Made by a program: the position numbers and the translations under genes
Shown here: positions 13,101 to 25,000 of the stretch, piece by piece
Layout: each line of letters opens with the position of its first letter
How positions within the stretch are numbered: the stretch's first letter is position 1
Assembly: GCF_963675165.1 (NCBI RefSeq)
Contig: NC_087388.1
Location: forward strand, 5,213,047 to 5,277,046
DNA length: 64,000 bases
Direction of reading: 5' to 3'
Origin: Halichondria panicea
Lineage: Eukaryota; Porifera; Demospongiae; Suberitida; Halichondriidae
Notes under the pieces: model-generated
The model's database searches: none
Told to the model about the DNA's origin: nothing
The model's input: the letters and a program-made list of their open reading frames with translations, nothing else

Positions 13101-16100
13101 TTTCCCCGAAAAAATTTCCTAATTTATTTTGGGGCATGGTCTAATATCTATACGAATTTGATTGTGGGCTTTCTATGGGCTCAGGAGATACGAATCAGAA
13201 TGACATTCCAAGTTTGGCTCAAATGTGTTATCACAGTACATGCATAATAAGTTCACAATAATAATAGTGCCAACTCATCATTAGTGCATGTACACTGAAT
13301 AAAAACTCTGATATCTAATTTTCTGCCAAAACGGTACGTAGTTTCTCTGAAGCAAACTTGGACTCTTTCTTTAGCAATGTGTAAGTACGGCCTGTTCTTG
13401 TTCTTGGATCAACTGTTCCAAGTATGTGTTTAGCTGGTACAGTGTGTATGTCCGGACAGCTGGATACTTAAATGAGTTACTAGGCCCATGAGGGTGGAGA
13501 AACGTTAGTTTTACTCGGCTGTTTTCAACATGCACCTGCAGCACACATGCTAACCACCATTGACCATCACGCAAACAAGTGACAAAACTAGAAATTGACT
13601 CCACTGCTATGTCAGTATCCCCTGATGCAACTCTCTCTTCTTTGAATGTGATACAGGTTGAGAATAGTCTAACTTGCACTTTATCAACCGAGATAGGCAT
13701 GCACGTACGAGTGTAGCTTACGAGTACCTGGAATTGTTCGAGCGTTTTTGGAATCTTCGCTCAAGATTCTGCTGTTCCCTCTTGTAGTCTTCATTACTGC
13801 AATATTCAAAGTAAACTGCTGGTATATGCTAATGGGATGCCCAATCAAATAGTTAGCGAGGAGTCATTATTTGATCATTATACGGCCTTTGCAGACTAGC
13901 TCTGGCAGCAAGTCGTTTAACTGTTCCCCCAAGACCATCACAAGCTCCTTTCCCATGAGAGGTAGCTGAAAAGTGCCACTCGGTAGATATTCCAAAATCA
14001 TCCTTGTGGTGGCACAAGTTGACGAAATTCTTCCTATTCTTGTACTGGGACCCAGCATCTGGACTAGAGAGAACCCCTTTTTCTTCGACAAGCTCTTTTG
14101 ACTTTTGAGCCATGTAATCAACTGAATTTTCTTAATCGACTAGCTTTGGGGCAAAACAGTGAGAATTTGTATTTGCTCACTTTTTTGTGTGGTTTTGTTA
14201 AATTTTTCTTTCAATTGTTTGAGTATTTTATTTCACTCCCGTCATCATGCATGTGGTTCTGCACTAACGATCGTTTGCCTCATTGCTTTAGTGATCTCCT
14301 CAAATTTTTTTCTGGGTAACGAGGCTGGCTATGAGAGTTCCGCAATTAAGGGAATAATATAATTATGCATGCAATGCAGCATTCATGTAGACTACATGGA
14401 TTGAAAATAAGGTTTGTGTACTACTTTTTTAACAGTATTATGTAAGGGAATGGAATGTGTCACCACATTCTGATTTGTATCTCCTGAGCCCATAGAAACC
14501 CCAAAGCCAAATTCGTACAGACATTAGATTAGGCCCTAAAATAAATTATGAAAAATTTTTGGGAAAATTAAAACACTGCTTTTTAAGCAATCAAAGTTCA
14601 AAGTTCAAAGTTCACTGATTACACCCTCCCGCAGCTGCTTTATTAATTGAAGCCATATAACATATCACGTGAAAGAGAATTTTCTGTACTATAAGATGGT
14701 AAAGTGCAAAACTTTAAAAATTAAAACTGAAAGTTTTACTGGGCATTAAGTGTTAGCCAGTGTACAGATTTCGATATTATTTCAATTAGCCTTAATCCAG
14801 AAGCCATACAATGAATAGAGCTTAAACTTGTGTTGCATCAATGTCACCTCAAGTACTACTTATGTGCCAAGTTTCGTCCAAATCTGAGACGGTCACTTTT
14901 TTTGTTTTGTTGAATTGATGTGGAATACACTAGTTTAGTATATCCTCACATAGTAAGCTAAGCATACTAGCATGCATGCATATGCTCATATAATTATAAC
15001 CTCGATCCCATCCCCTCTCACCGTCTTTCTCAATAGAGAGCGGCCTGGAATCGACCTCATAAATCATATCCATGCAGTTTAAAAGGCTAGTAATGCAAGT
15101 GTGATATATACTTTGACTACACTACATATGCAGTGTGCATGTGTACGTACATACGTACAGAAAAATGATAGGTGATATACTATACGCTGACTGCATTCTT
15201 ACCTAATATTGGAGTGAATGAGTTGATGACAGGGGCAGGAAGATTTATCCCCTCAGTAATGAAAGTATTGGAGCACTCTTGCCTCACCTCACAACTACCC
15301 TCACACCACCCACATGCGAACTCTGACCCCATTCTGACTGCAATACATTCTGAATATCCACTGGCCAAGTCACGACAATCATACAACGTCACTGTGTGTG
15401 TGGGTGCGTGAACTAGTAGATTGTCTAGACTATCTGGAAGTGCCTATCCAAATATTATGATTCACAGATAATGGTACCTGACAATGATTGCATGGTGTTG
15501 CTCAGTGTGTGGTTGATGTTATCCCCCGTCCAGGTTACCATAACAACCACAGGGAAACTTCCAACACCAGGGAAAAGTGTGCCGAACTATAAACCAAATT
15601 TTCAGTAGGTGCAATTAGTGCAATTATGCTTACTTAATTAGGAATGTGTTTACAAGTACATGAATGTGTGCATTATTTAATCTGCACAGCCGCACAAAGA
15701 ACTGCATGTTCCAGCTGTAACTGTTACGGGTTGCAATGCAACAAAAACTGATGATTCTATAGGCTTCTCTATAGCCATGCTCACAATAGTTTGATGCCAG
15801 AAGCATGCAGCAGCCATTTTTGTGAGACTTTCCTCTTCCAAAAATTCTTGCTCTAATTTGTTTCTTGGAAAAAATATTCGTAATATACATTACAAAAACT
15901 ACTGTCATTATTGTACACACTCTAAATTTTGGAGTGAAGCAAAACATGCCGAGGCGCATTAGCACATGTACAGCGGAACTTGCAACATTCTGTACATGTT
16001 AATCAGGCACGTAATTGTGTGCAAGTATCTATTGTGACAAACAGTACAAGTGATCCTCCTCATTCCACTGGATAATTCAATCACATAAGCCAACCATCAC

Positions 16101-19100
16101 AAAATTAATAAAATACTACAAATTAGTACTCACTTGTCCACTGCCCACTGTACACAGGATGGAGCTCTCGTTCTCATACTGAGCTGTCAGACTAACTCCA
16201 TTCACAACACAATAGTATTCGAAGCCATCCGTCTAATGGAGACGGAAGTCATGAAACAATCATATATACATGTGTCATGTGACTCACAGCAGGTATGAGG
16301 TTCCTGGTGGTCAGTCGAAGGTCCTGGGCCACCCTTACTGGTTGAGTGTACCCACCAGAGGGGGGTGTGTCCAATAGGGGACACTCGGTAGTGAAGTTTT
16401 TGCCTCCAGACACCTTTATATAGTACAGAGGATGTATATAGAGAGATACAGGTCACCATGAGCTCACCTGTAGGAAGTGAGATGGATTCCTGCAAGGAGC
16501 TGATGTTCCACTGCACTGCTTGTTGAGGTTACACCATCCACACGGACTATTCAGCCCAAGGCAATCCCTACAGCTATATACAACAGGTTATATTATAAAA
16601 ACATAATTATATTCTCCTGACGATGTTCTATAAGTGGTAGCTATCAAGTTGTGTCAAACAAGAAGGGCTCCCTCTCTCAATGAGCGAGTCGTTGAGCATC
16701 AAGTCCAAACTGTCAACTCCAGTGTGAAGGAAGGGTCGTTTTGTGTAGTCCCTATATACTGTACGTGCTACCAGTTTTTGCAGACAATGAATTTAGAATC
16801 ATTTAGCCCTATCTACCTGGACATATACAATATTATCTTTACTTGCAATTTCTTCAGCTATAATTATTTTCAGCTACGCATGCAGTTACCTATATCGCTA
16901 TTTATAGACATGCCCAGACACAATCTATCTCAGACCTTATTGTTTGCTCATCCGGATATAAAAGTGAAAAATCGGCCTGGATTGACTAGCTACACATAAA
17001 ACAATAGTTGTGATCATGGAGAGTTGTATTTAAGCTTATAATTATTATACTTGCCTTGAATATTTGCATTCAATATGGGTGGATACCTTTTTCCTGCTGA
17101 GCAATTGTAGATAGTAAGTGCTTGGTTGGTGATATCAAATGACAGATTGAACAAAGAGCTCTGAAAACCCAGGTTGATGTTTGCAGTCACTCCAGGGTAG
17201 TCAGGTACCAGCCCTTCAATATCACAACTGAACACTGTTCCCGGGATGACCTCGACAGCTGGTACTATGATAGGTGGAAAACGTCCTTCACTGTCGGCCA
17301 GATGACAGTAGAAGCTCTCTCCAGGAAGGGGGTTAGGCAGGCCGGGAGAGGTCAGGGTAACTGTGAGCTGTGTAGGTACGTCTGATCTTAGACACAACTA
17401 TAATTATACACAAGCCTTACTTTATTAGTAAGGTCAAGCACAAGTTGCATAGGTTCCACAGTATTAGAAGTAAAACAGTTGGCATAGTTCTCTATCCATC
17501 GACTGGAGAGACTGGAGTTTTGACACTGTGTCTGTCGAGAGCACTTGTTCTCCACCACACACCACCCACACAACGGGTTAAGGTCATTGGTACAACTGGT
17601 ACAGTTTGTATGCTGGAAACACTCCTCTATGGGTACTTGGAATACCTACAGAGAGGGGAGGGGTTGATATAGGGTAGGACATACATGTAAGCATTAACTC
17701 ACAGAGTTTTGAGTGGCTGCTGTGATGTAGTTCAGTCCCTCCTGCCATGACAAACGATACACATGAGAGGTAACTGGCTGATTGTAGAATGAGCTATCAG
17801 CTGTGTCCAGGGTCGATGTACCACTGACATCGAACTGTGAAGAAACAATGCCATTAATTACAGACTAACTTACTCAAACTAACTTACTCCTAGTATCCTA
17901 TGATCATCAGTTGTTGCCACAAACAAAAAAGAAAACTGATCCACCTTCACAGCTACTGAAGAAACAGGGAAAAGGTTGCTGTCCCCGAAGTTAATACGAA
18001 CTGGTGCTATTAGGTCAATACCACCATTTGGGGCAAGAAGGCCGACTGGACTGGGTGTGTCACATCTGTCTACTGGTATCTGGAAAATGAAGTGTGCATG
18101 TGAATTGCTATAGTAATGCCAGTATAATTTAATAATGGAATACAAACCTGAGGCTGAGGCAGAGTATCGCAGCTTTTTAGGTCTGTTCCCCATTGTAAGC
18201 CAACGTCTTCCCCAGCAGTCCGTGACACAATACAAGAGTCATATTTAGCGTCCATAGCTTCATTGACAGCAGTGATATTGACCACACAAATAGAGTTAGT
18301 ACTGCTGGAGCAAAGAGTTACCACAGCAGTGGGTCCAGATATCCCACTGAAGTCCTCCATTAATGACACTGCACACACATTAGTACGGTCAGTGATAGAC
18401 TGAAAGCCACAATCGAATCCCAGTTCATACAAAGCAGTCACTCCACAGGTACTTGGGCCTCCACAATCAGGCATGATGCAAATACGTAATAGTTTTATAG
18501 CTTGTGCTAAAACAGGTTCGCTATCGACGACAACATAGTAGGCAAATCCACCACTCACAAAACCACCAAATGCATAGAAGTATCGTGCCAAGGAATCAGC
18601 AACCTCAACAACCAGTTCATTGCGTGTGCCTGATGAATTGCTGTCGGAAGATCTATTGAAATCCTCTCCAAATTGTTGCAGTACCATTGTCAGTACTTCA
18701 AGGCCCTCCTTCATTGCTCCAGTGTAGAAATTGTCTCCTGACATAAATATAGCTGCTCCAAAGGGAATAAAATCTCCCCCTATAGCATTACTGACACTTC
18801 TGATAGGACCAGCACTGAGGTCGCTTGTATTGTACACAGAGCAAGAGAGATCAAATAAACAAACCACCAACATCCCAGTAGAGCTCAAGGCCAGTCCTTC
18901 GTTAATGATAACTGCTCCTAGATCAACTCTCTCCTCTTGTATTAGCTGAGCATTCAGTCTATACAGGTAGTTGTCTGCAGTGAGAAATGTTCTCCCAGTG
19001 GAGTCCACCTGCAGTCCTGGGATACCTTCAGTGTAATCAAAGGAGAAATATTGAGAATGAGCTGCTCTTTGCAGCAGAAACAAAAATAAGAGTGACAATA

Positions 19101-19104
19101 ACAT
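6348..19104 (-). CDS. Gene A: plexin-ectodomain / Met-like receptor tyrosine kinase (24 exons, 1607 aa)
   Basis: Predicted single-pass cell-surface receptor kinase. Exons read by eye, 5' to 3': 19104-18148, 18079-17888, 17834-17703, 17645-17421, 17367-17087, 16573-16468, 16413-16288, 16232-16134, 15586-15478, 15391-15203, 12736-12340, 12277-12013, 11805-11584, 11526-11374, 11326-11103, 11053-11004, 10948-10856, 10809-10726, 10575-10358, 9861-9749, 8491-8326, 7606-7464, 6794-6637, 6469-6348. All junctions are GT-AG and the sum is 4824 nt, in frame. The start Met begins a hydrophobic signal peptide ([11 protein letters not shown]). Exons 1-3 encode the Sema propeller, exon 4 PSI-1 ([10 protein letters not shown]), exon 6 PSI-2, exon 10 PSI-3, exons 10-14 IPT repeats and exon 15 the TM helix. 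Exons 17-23 encode the kinase: GQGEFG loop, VAVK lysine, [11 protein letters not shown], and [10 protein letters not shown] followed by DVWSYG. The tail ends [24 protein letters not shown]. Catalytic residues are intact, so kinase activity is expected. The ligand is unknown. Confidence 0.9.
7306..7449. mobile_element. Short MITE with AGTGTAAAAACA-type ends (gene A intron 22)
   Basis: AGTGTAAAAACACATATGTTA at the left and, inverted, AGTAAAAACAGATACGTTAT at the right. The sequence is absent from the same intron of genes B-D. The ends resemble those of the 731-3148 element and may belong to the same family. Confidence 0.45.
7636..8290. repeat. Dispersed repeat in gene A intron 21
   Basis: Begins GAAAGCACCGCAGGTG..GATGCCTCAGTGG and ends near GCATGCGCACCGAGACATAA. 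The same family is at 63377-63956, with partial copies at 23104-23160, 25850-25935 and 44600-44712. An inner inverted repeat (CTAGCTGCAAGAGTAAGAGAG) spans 7897-8020. Confidence 0.6.
8969..9211. mobile_element. MITE with TACCGTATAGCGGGAAATTT ends (gene A intron 20)
   Basis: TACCGTATAGCGGGAAATTT with its inverse at the other end, in a ~240-bp palindromic element flanked by TA. Related elements occur at 29169-29389 and 48109-48333 (intron 15 of genes B and C), and a degraded one lies at about 1395-1575. A TA target would fit a Tc1/mariner- or pogo-derived MITE. Confidence 0.65.
12757..14927. mobile_element. 2.2-kb DNA transposon relic with ~500-bp terminal inverted repeats in gene A intron 10
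   Basis: Ends TATTCCATATCAATTCAAC and its inverse are flanked by CACT (12753-12756 and 14928-14931), a 4-bp target duplication. The arms (12757-13200 and 14470-14927) align inverted over roughly 450-500 bases. Minus-strand frames between them give [20 protein letters not shown] then [17 protein letters not shown] (14060-13890), and a separate [18 protein letters not shown] block (13560-13470). I have seen such blocks in transposon-derived proteins of invertebrates but cannot name the superfamily with certainty. The gene is broken by shifts. Confidence 0.8.
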
Positions 19105-19179
19105 AGCTACCTCTTAGTTAGGCCAATGTTAATCAATGTCTTATTTCTGGTTTGGGAATCACTTTACCACTAGTGAGGG

Positions 19180-20879
19180 TAGCCTCGAGACCAGCCGTTC
19201 CTTATCTGAAAGAACGCCTGGTCAAGTTTAGCCTCGATTCAAGGCCGATTAAAATACGTATTTTAATCGGCCTGGAATCGAGGCTAGGTCAAGTTCTAAT
19301 GTGCAACTTGTCCAGCTGAGTCAGCGTTTATAGCATCATAATGATATTCATGGGTAATACACCTTGGGCGGACCTTGTGCAGGCAATTACCTGTCCAAGA
19401 AATTCCTGGACCGCTGGACCAAAGATATAGGAAGGGAAGGATTGGCAACGGTAGAAAATTTGAAGCTATCCGTGACACGCTTATGTCATTGGAATGCATC
19501 ACTTTGCCTCTACTTTTGTTGCCTCCAAACTATGGCAATAAAAATAACAGAGAGAACAAGTCCTTATTAACTCTGAAAGAAGTCATTGATGACAGATGCA
19601 AGTTGGCATCCCAAGAATCTGCCTCATGTTAAATACTGAGAGGGATTCTCAAAGTCATGATCAACAAGAAAGAGAGAAGCTCAGAAACAACACTTTAATA
19701 CTTAGACAATACTGCTTGTGTTCATGTCCATTCTCACATTTGATACAAGCTCTGGGCGTGTATGCACAAGAACTAGATAACATAGATAGACTGATAGTAC
19801 TGTAGCCATTATCAATATTCTCTGTAACATGTTCTGTACGACATTTTATTAATACCAAATTTTAATAAATTATCAACATTTCACAAGTCATATAAACTGC
19901 CATAATAAGCTGCATAATGGACTGCTGCTGCATGAGGTAGAGCTGGTGCTATACAACTGTACAGGTCTTTTGCATGTAACAAAGTCTTTCATTTCGTTTT
20001 TATAATATGTAGCCCAAAATAGTCGATCAACTCTTCCTTCTTCAGCTTCATAAATTTCTTCCAGCATACTGATAGTACGATGAAGATCTAATAGTATGAC
20101 TGTGTATGTGGGGGGGGGGGGGGCATATGAATGAGTTAGTAAAACACTGTGGCACTGACCTGGGAGCTTTCTATCCCAGTTCTGTTTCTTACTATAATTA
20201 TAAGCCGATAATCAGGCCTTACACCTCCAGTCATAATTATTTTCTGCAACTGACTAAAATTTAAAACACAAAACCTGTACCAGTTGATGGACCTGACATT
20301 GATAAACACTCTCATGAAGTCAGTATAATTTTAAAAGCATGTGTGTTTCTTAAAAAGGGAGCATAAAACGTCAGATGAAATAAGCCATACTCAACACTAC
20401 AACACATTCTAAATGGTATGAATAGGCGATTTTTGCCTTTCAGTAGATCAACCTACATACATACAACCAAGAAAACTTGAAGAATAGTAATATAGATGAG
20501 TACTGTTTCTTAAAAAGGGATCAAACCTTGTAAAATTGTAGTTTTTCTGTAGTAAAAAGTCTTTGTTTCTTTAGTTTTACAAACTGGCAAGATAATCTAA
20601 CTCTAAATAAAGCACAACATCAGTGTAACACCATGAGAGGTCATGAGGCACTAAAGGAAGACCATAGCAGACTTTTTCTGCTTTTCGCGGGCATTCTGGC
20701 AGGAAAACAGGCGAGTCACGGATGGTTTCATTACAAAACTGCAGAAACACATGTAAAATGATCACGTGAACCACTTCCGTTGCCAATCCTTCCCTCCTAT
20801 ATCTTTGGCTGGACAGTGCTACATTAATAGAACTTGACCAGGCGCTCTTTCAGATAACGAACGGCTGGTCTCGAGGCTA
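19180..20879. mobile_element. 1.7-kb DNA transposon, TAGCCTCGAGACC termini, 9-bp target duplication
   Basis: Left end TAGCCTCGAGACCAGCCG and its inverted copy at the right are flanked by TAGTGAGGG (19171-19179 and 20880-20888). The inverted repeat runs at least 50 bases and can be followed to about 110 with gaps. A 9-bp target duplication is typical of Mutator-like elements. The interior has only short frames without recognisable transposase motifs, so it is non-autonomous or decayed. It lies about 75 bases upstream of the gene A start codon. Confidence 0.85.
19229..19286. mobile_element. 58-bp palindromic MITE nested in the 1.7-kb element
   Basis: An almost perfect palindrome with TAGCCTCGATT ends and centre AAAATACGTATTTT, flanked by GGTCAAGTT on both sides (19220-19228 and 19287-19295). 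It interrupts the left inverted repeat of the 1.7-kb element, whose right repeat has the uninterrupted site. Insertion order is therefore certain. Confidence 0.88.
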
Positions 20880-20913
20880 TAGTGAGGGAGGGAGGTTAGC
20901 ATTATTCATTATT

Positions 20914-20950
20914 ATGCCTCGAGGCGTAGCCGCACGAGGGAACGGTAAAG

Positions 20951-20985
<35 letters not shown>

Positions 20986-21330
20986 TGCCTGTGTGTCTGT
21001 GTGTCTGTTCCAGCTGTAACTGCTCAACGGTTGCAATGCGACGAAAGCTAACAGCTTCTATAGGCTTCTAGCCACGTTCTCTTGGATTAGATTTGTGGAT
21101 TAGCAAACTAAAGCTTCTTTCTCGAGTTATGGCTAGTTTGACTCACATTGAGGGCTGTTGCAGTCTCTTCAGAATCTTTCATAGCATCATCTGTCCGCAC
21201 AAACTTTCTATTCAACATATGAGTTAGCCTTGCACTAAAGCAATTTCACAAATAAGTAGCCATTTGTGAAATTGATCTCTTTGGACACACCCTTTAATTA
21301 TTCCTATGGATGTAATGCGCGCTCATTCCC
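20914..21330. repeat. GCCTCGAGGCGTAGCC repeat with GT microsatellite
   Basis: Dispersed repeat with a (GT)n tract at 20952-20984 and the shared segment TCCAGCTGTAACTGCTCAAC. It is a second copy of the repeat at 330-730. No coding sequence was seen in 20889-22035. Confidence 0.6.
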
Positions 21331-22035
21331 ATGCATGTGTGAGAAATAATATCCAAGATCCATATCCAGATCCTCCTGGCAGAATCATCTTTGTCTTGAA
21401 GGCCTGGTAAGCCACAAAACACTACCATATAACAATATAGATAACAATATGCATGTACACAGGTCTTTTCTTCTTACATATTATATACACTGAACTACAG
21501 ATCCTGGAAGAATCAATTTTCTTCTTTCTTGAGGTCCTAGTAAGCCACATAATACAACAATAGATGCATGTAAATAAGTCTTTTCTTCTCAGTGACTTTA
21601 TATAGATAAGCTAACTTTAATATAAAATTCATTATAGAAACTAATATAACACTCTAATACTTTTCAGCGAAAGCAAAAAACATGGCGAGAGGCATTAGCA
21701 CAGCGCCAGCTTGAACACTAGTTGTTACATCATTTCCTGTAAGACCCCATTTCCTGTTAACTAGGTGCAATCATAGATAAAAGAGACAAATGGATAAGAA
21801 ACAGTTTCCCCCGGGATTCATTCGAGGCCGCCTACTGTACATGGAAAAAATGGCCAAAAACACAAAAAAGAGACAAATGATTGTCTTACTGTCAGTGTGA
21901 GAACCCTGCTGCTGAACTTTTACTTCTGTTTAATACTTGAGGCTATATGACACACAGTACACTACTTGTATAGGTTGTTCTAGCTGTATTATAGGTGTTA
22001 TTGGTACAAGAAACATCCTAAGTAGTGAAAGCAAT

Positions 22036-25000
22036 GTGGGGGCGGTGTGTGGAGCATGTCCGCCAGGCTACACTGGAGATGCACTCAAGTGTTATGGTGA
22101 ATTGATATAAATCGTATTACTTTGTCTATAATAATAATGAGCAGATATTGATGAGTGCTTCCTAAATCAAACTCTCTGTGACTACAACTGTACAAACACT
22201 GATGTATAGGGTATCTCTTTGCTCCTGTTTTGATGGCTATCAGCTAATTGAGGAAACAAGTGAATGTGAAGGTGATTACTAGATTCCAATCAGGTACATA
22301 AATGATAATGCACAGTATGTTCTAAAGTCCTAAGCTCTTTATGGAGTGAAACAGAATGATATAGTTATTTCTGGCCTTCTAATTAATGGAGTTGTTGTCA
22401 TGGATACTTTAAGCCTCTGGTTCTGAGCCTTCTCTGTTGTGAAAAATTTACTTTGGTCACACACATCATTACCTATAGTACATAATTGTCCATGCTTTCT
22501 TTTGTTGGGTTGTAGATATGTATATAACATTTAGCACTAGCTCCTATATATAACTGTCTTCGTTCTCTAGATACAATCAATTAAATATAGATACAAATGA
22601 ATGTGACGAGTTCAGTGGGTGTCAGCAGTTGTGTGAGAACACTGTGGGGTCTTTTGTATGCAACTGTACTGAAGGATTTACTCTGGCCACCGATGGAAGA
22701 AACTGTACAGGTAAACCAGGGTTCTGATTTTTGTCTTATAATTATTATGTCAATTACCTGAAAACATATTTACAGCAAATTAATGTACCTTGTGATGGTA
22801 CTTGTTCATTTGGCTGTGCTGTTGTCAACAACATGGAAAAATGTTACTGCCCACCTGGATTCCAGCTTGATGTACCTGGGGAAACACAATGCGTCGGTTG
22901 GTGTTTTGGTACACTTAATTTGCTGCATCATAATTATGCCTCGAGGCGGTTCCGTACAGAATGTCACTAAATGAAAAAATTGTCCCCAGTATATAGGAGC
23001 TTTTAATGCCGATGCATGGGCACTAAATCTCTCCTACATTATTTAGAGGAATAAATCTCTATAATAATATGGGAATGTTTAAATGACTGAGGGCACTAAG
23101 TCTTCCTTAATGATGAAAGCACCGCGGGTGCTGATGCCTCGGTGGAGGTGTCAAAGCTACATAACATAAAGCTACTAGCTATATTATATCATCAAGGGCG
23201 TATCATGTTGCATACGAAAAGAAGAGAGGGCATATTATGCAACAGCAAAAGAGCAGAGTTCAAACGTGGGCGGATGAATGTGCATGATGTGTGCATCACT
23301 TCATGCAAATTCACAAAAATTGTTGTACACTCCATGCATGCTTGTGGGGTTTTATACTTGTAATCAAGGCCCGATTACTGTACGTGTTATAATAGTCAGA
23401 CCACAACTAATATAGAGTTACTGCATGGCATTCTATATAGCTATAGCTGTTTGTTTACATATACACTTTTATAGATACTAATGAATGCCAGTTGAATATG
23501 TGTGAACAAGAGTGTATCAACTCTAATGGATCGTTTTCCTGTTCATGCACAACTGGTTACATGCTTACAACTGATGGACGAACATGTACCGGGGTATTGG
23601 TGAGAAGCATGATTCAAGAGGTGGTTTGTTCTGTATCATGTCGAGTTATCCCTACCAGATATTGATGAATGTTGGCTAGCTGTGCGGGAATCAAATGACC
23701 TTTGTGAGAACTATCTAAACACAGAGTGCGTTAACAACGAGGGTTCATTTAAGTGTGTTTGTGTCCGTGGATACACAGCAAACTCAAATGGAATTTGTGA
23801 GCGTAAGTATGAATATGAATTACCCTAGTTAATTTGCAATGACATGCATCACTGACACTGAATTATGGCATATCATCCATATTGTAGTTGATGATGAACT
23901 CCCTCCGATGATCAGTGTGATCAGACCACAGAAAAGTATTGAGAATAGTGTGAACTTCTCATCACCTATACTGGTTTCAGAAAATGTGAGTATTTATCCA
24001 GAGGTCTGGTTCATCATGCAAGCATGACGGTGTTTTTATTTGGTTAAACAGTTCAGTCCAGAACGCCGACAAAAATTTAGGGAAGCAATCGCAGTTGCTG
24101 TCAATAGTTACTGTGGGCTTACAACATGTGATCTTCTTCTCCCATCTGGAGAAACTCAAATGCAAGTCATGATTGCATATTATACCTTCTTATGCCAAGA
24201 ATAATTACCAATTGTTCTGTGCAGATTGATAAGACTAACAATTAAAGCAGCTAATGTAGCCATACCTTCTTCGTTGATTTATCAATACATCAATGGACAG
24301 CTTTTGTTCACCTTCTATGTACAAGTTGGTGATGCCTTCCTATCAAAAGAATATCTTAAGCCAGCAGTGCAGGTATATGTTATTGTCCATTGGCTAATAC
24401 ACCAAGCTTAAGCCTCTAATATAAAATTCCTATAACACATGCAGCAAGCTGAAGAACTCTATCGAGATGGATTGCTGCCTCTCCTCACAGCACAATCCCT
24501 TCATTTTCATATCCTGTCACCACACCTAGATCTACAACCTTGATCAAGACGATTTTAGAAGATACTCAAATAATTGCCATAGCAGCTGGAGCTGGTGGAC
24601 CAGTGCTCGTAATCATGACAGTACTACTCAGTCTCTTATGGTGTCTATAATTGTGCTGTATGTGTTGCTGAATGATACTACAAATATATAAATATACATA
24701 TAAGTATACAAATTAGTTAAGGGATTAGAAACGAAAGTACGAATCTCCACTTACCCCGCAAGTCAATCAATTAAGCAAGCCAAGCTGTACTGAGAACCGT
24801 GGCTTGCGAGGTAGCTAAGCTGGTGCCTATTTCTACACACCGTGCAGAATAAACCACTATAGAAAATGTGCTCATCCATCCCTCAGAGGAAGTATATAGG
24901 CGTGGGAATGAGGCTAAATGATTACATGCATTTTCAAGGCCGTAGCAAGCGGTCAGGCTGATCAGGTTTTGGCCGGACTACTTTTTTGGAGCTAGTACCT

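Noticed and set aside
13867-14121. Host gene inside gene A intron 10
   Set aside because: The frame lies between the long inverted repeats of a transposon and is shifted relative to the recognisable [11 protein letters not shown] frame; it is a transposase-like relic.
17014-17086. Longer version of gene A exon 5 ending at a GC donor near 17055
   Set aside because: Using the GT donor at 17086-17085 gives the same exon length (281) as in B and C and the correct phase into PSI-2.
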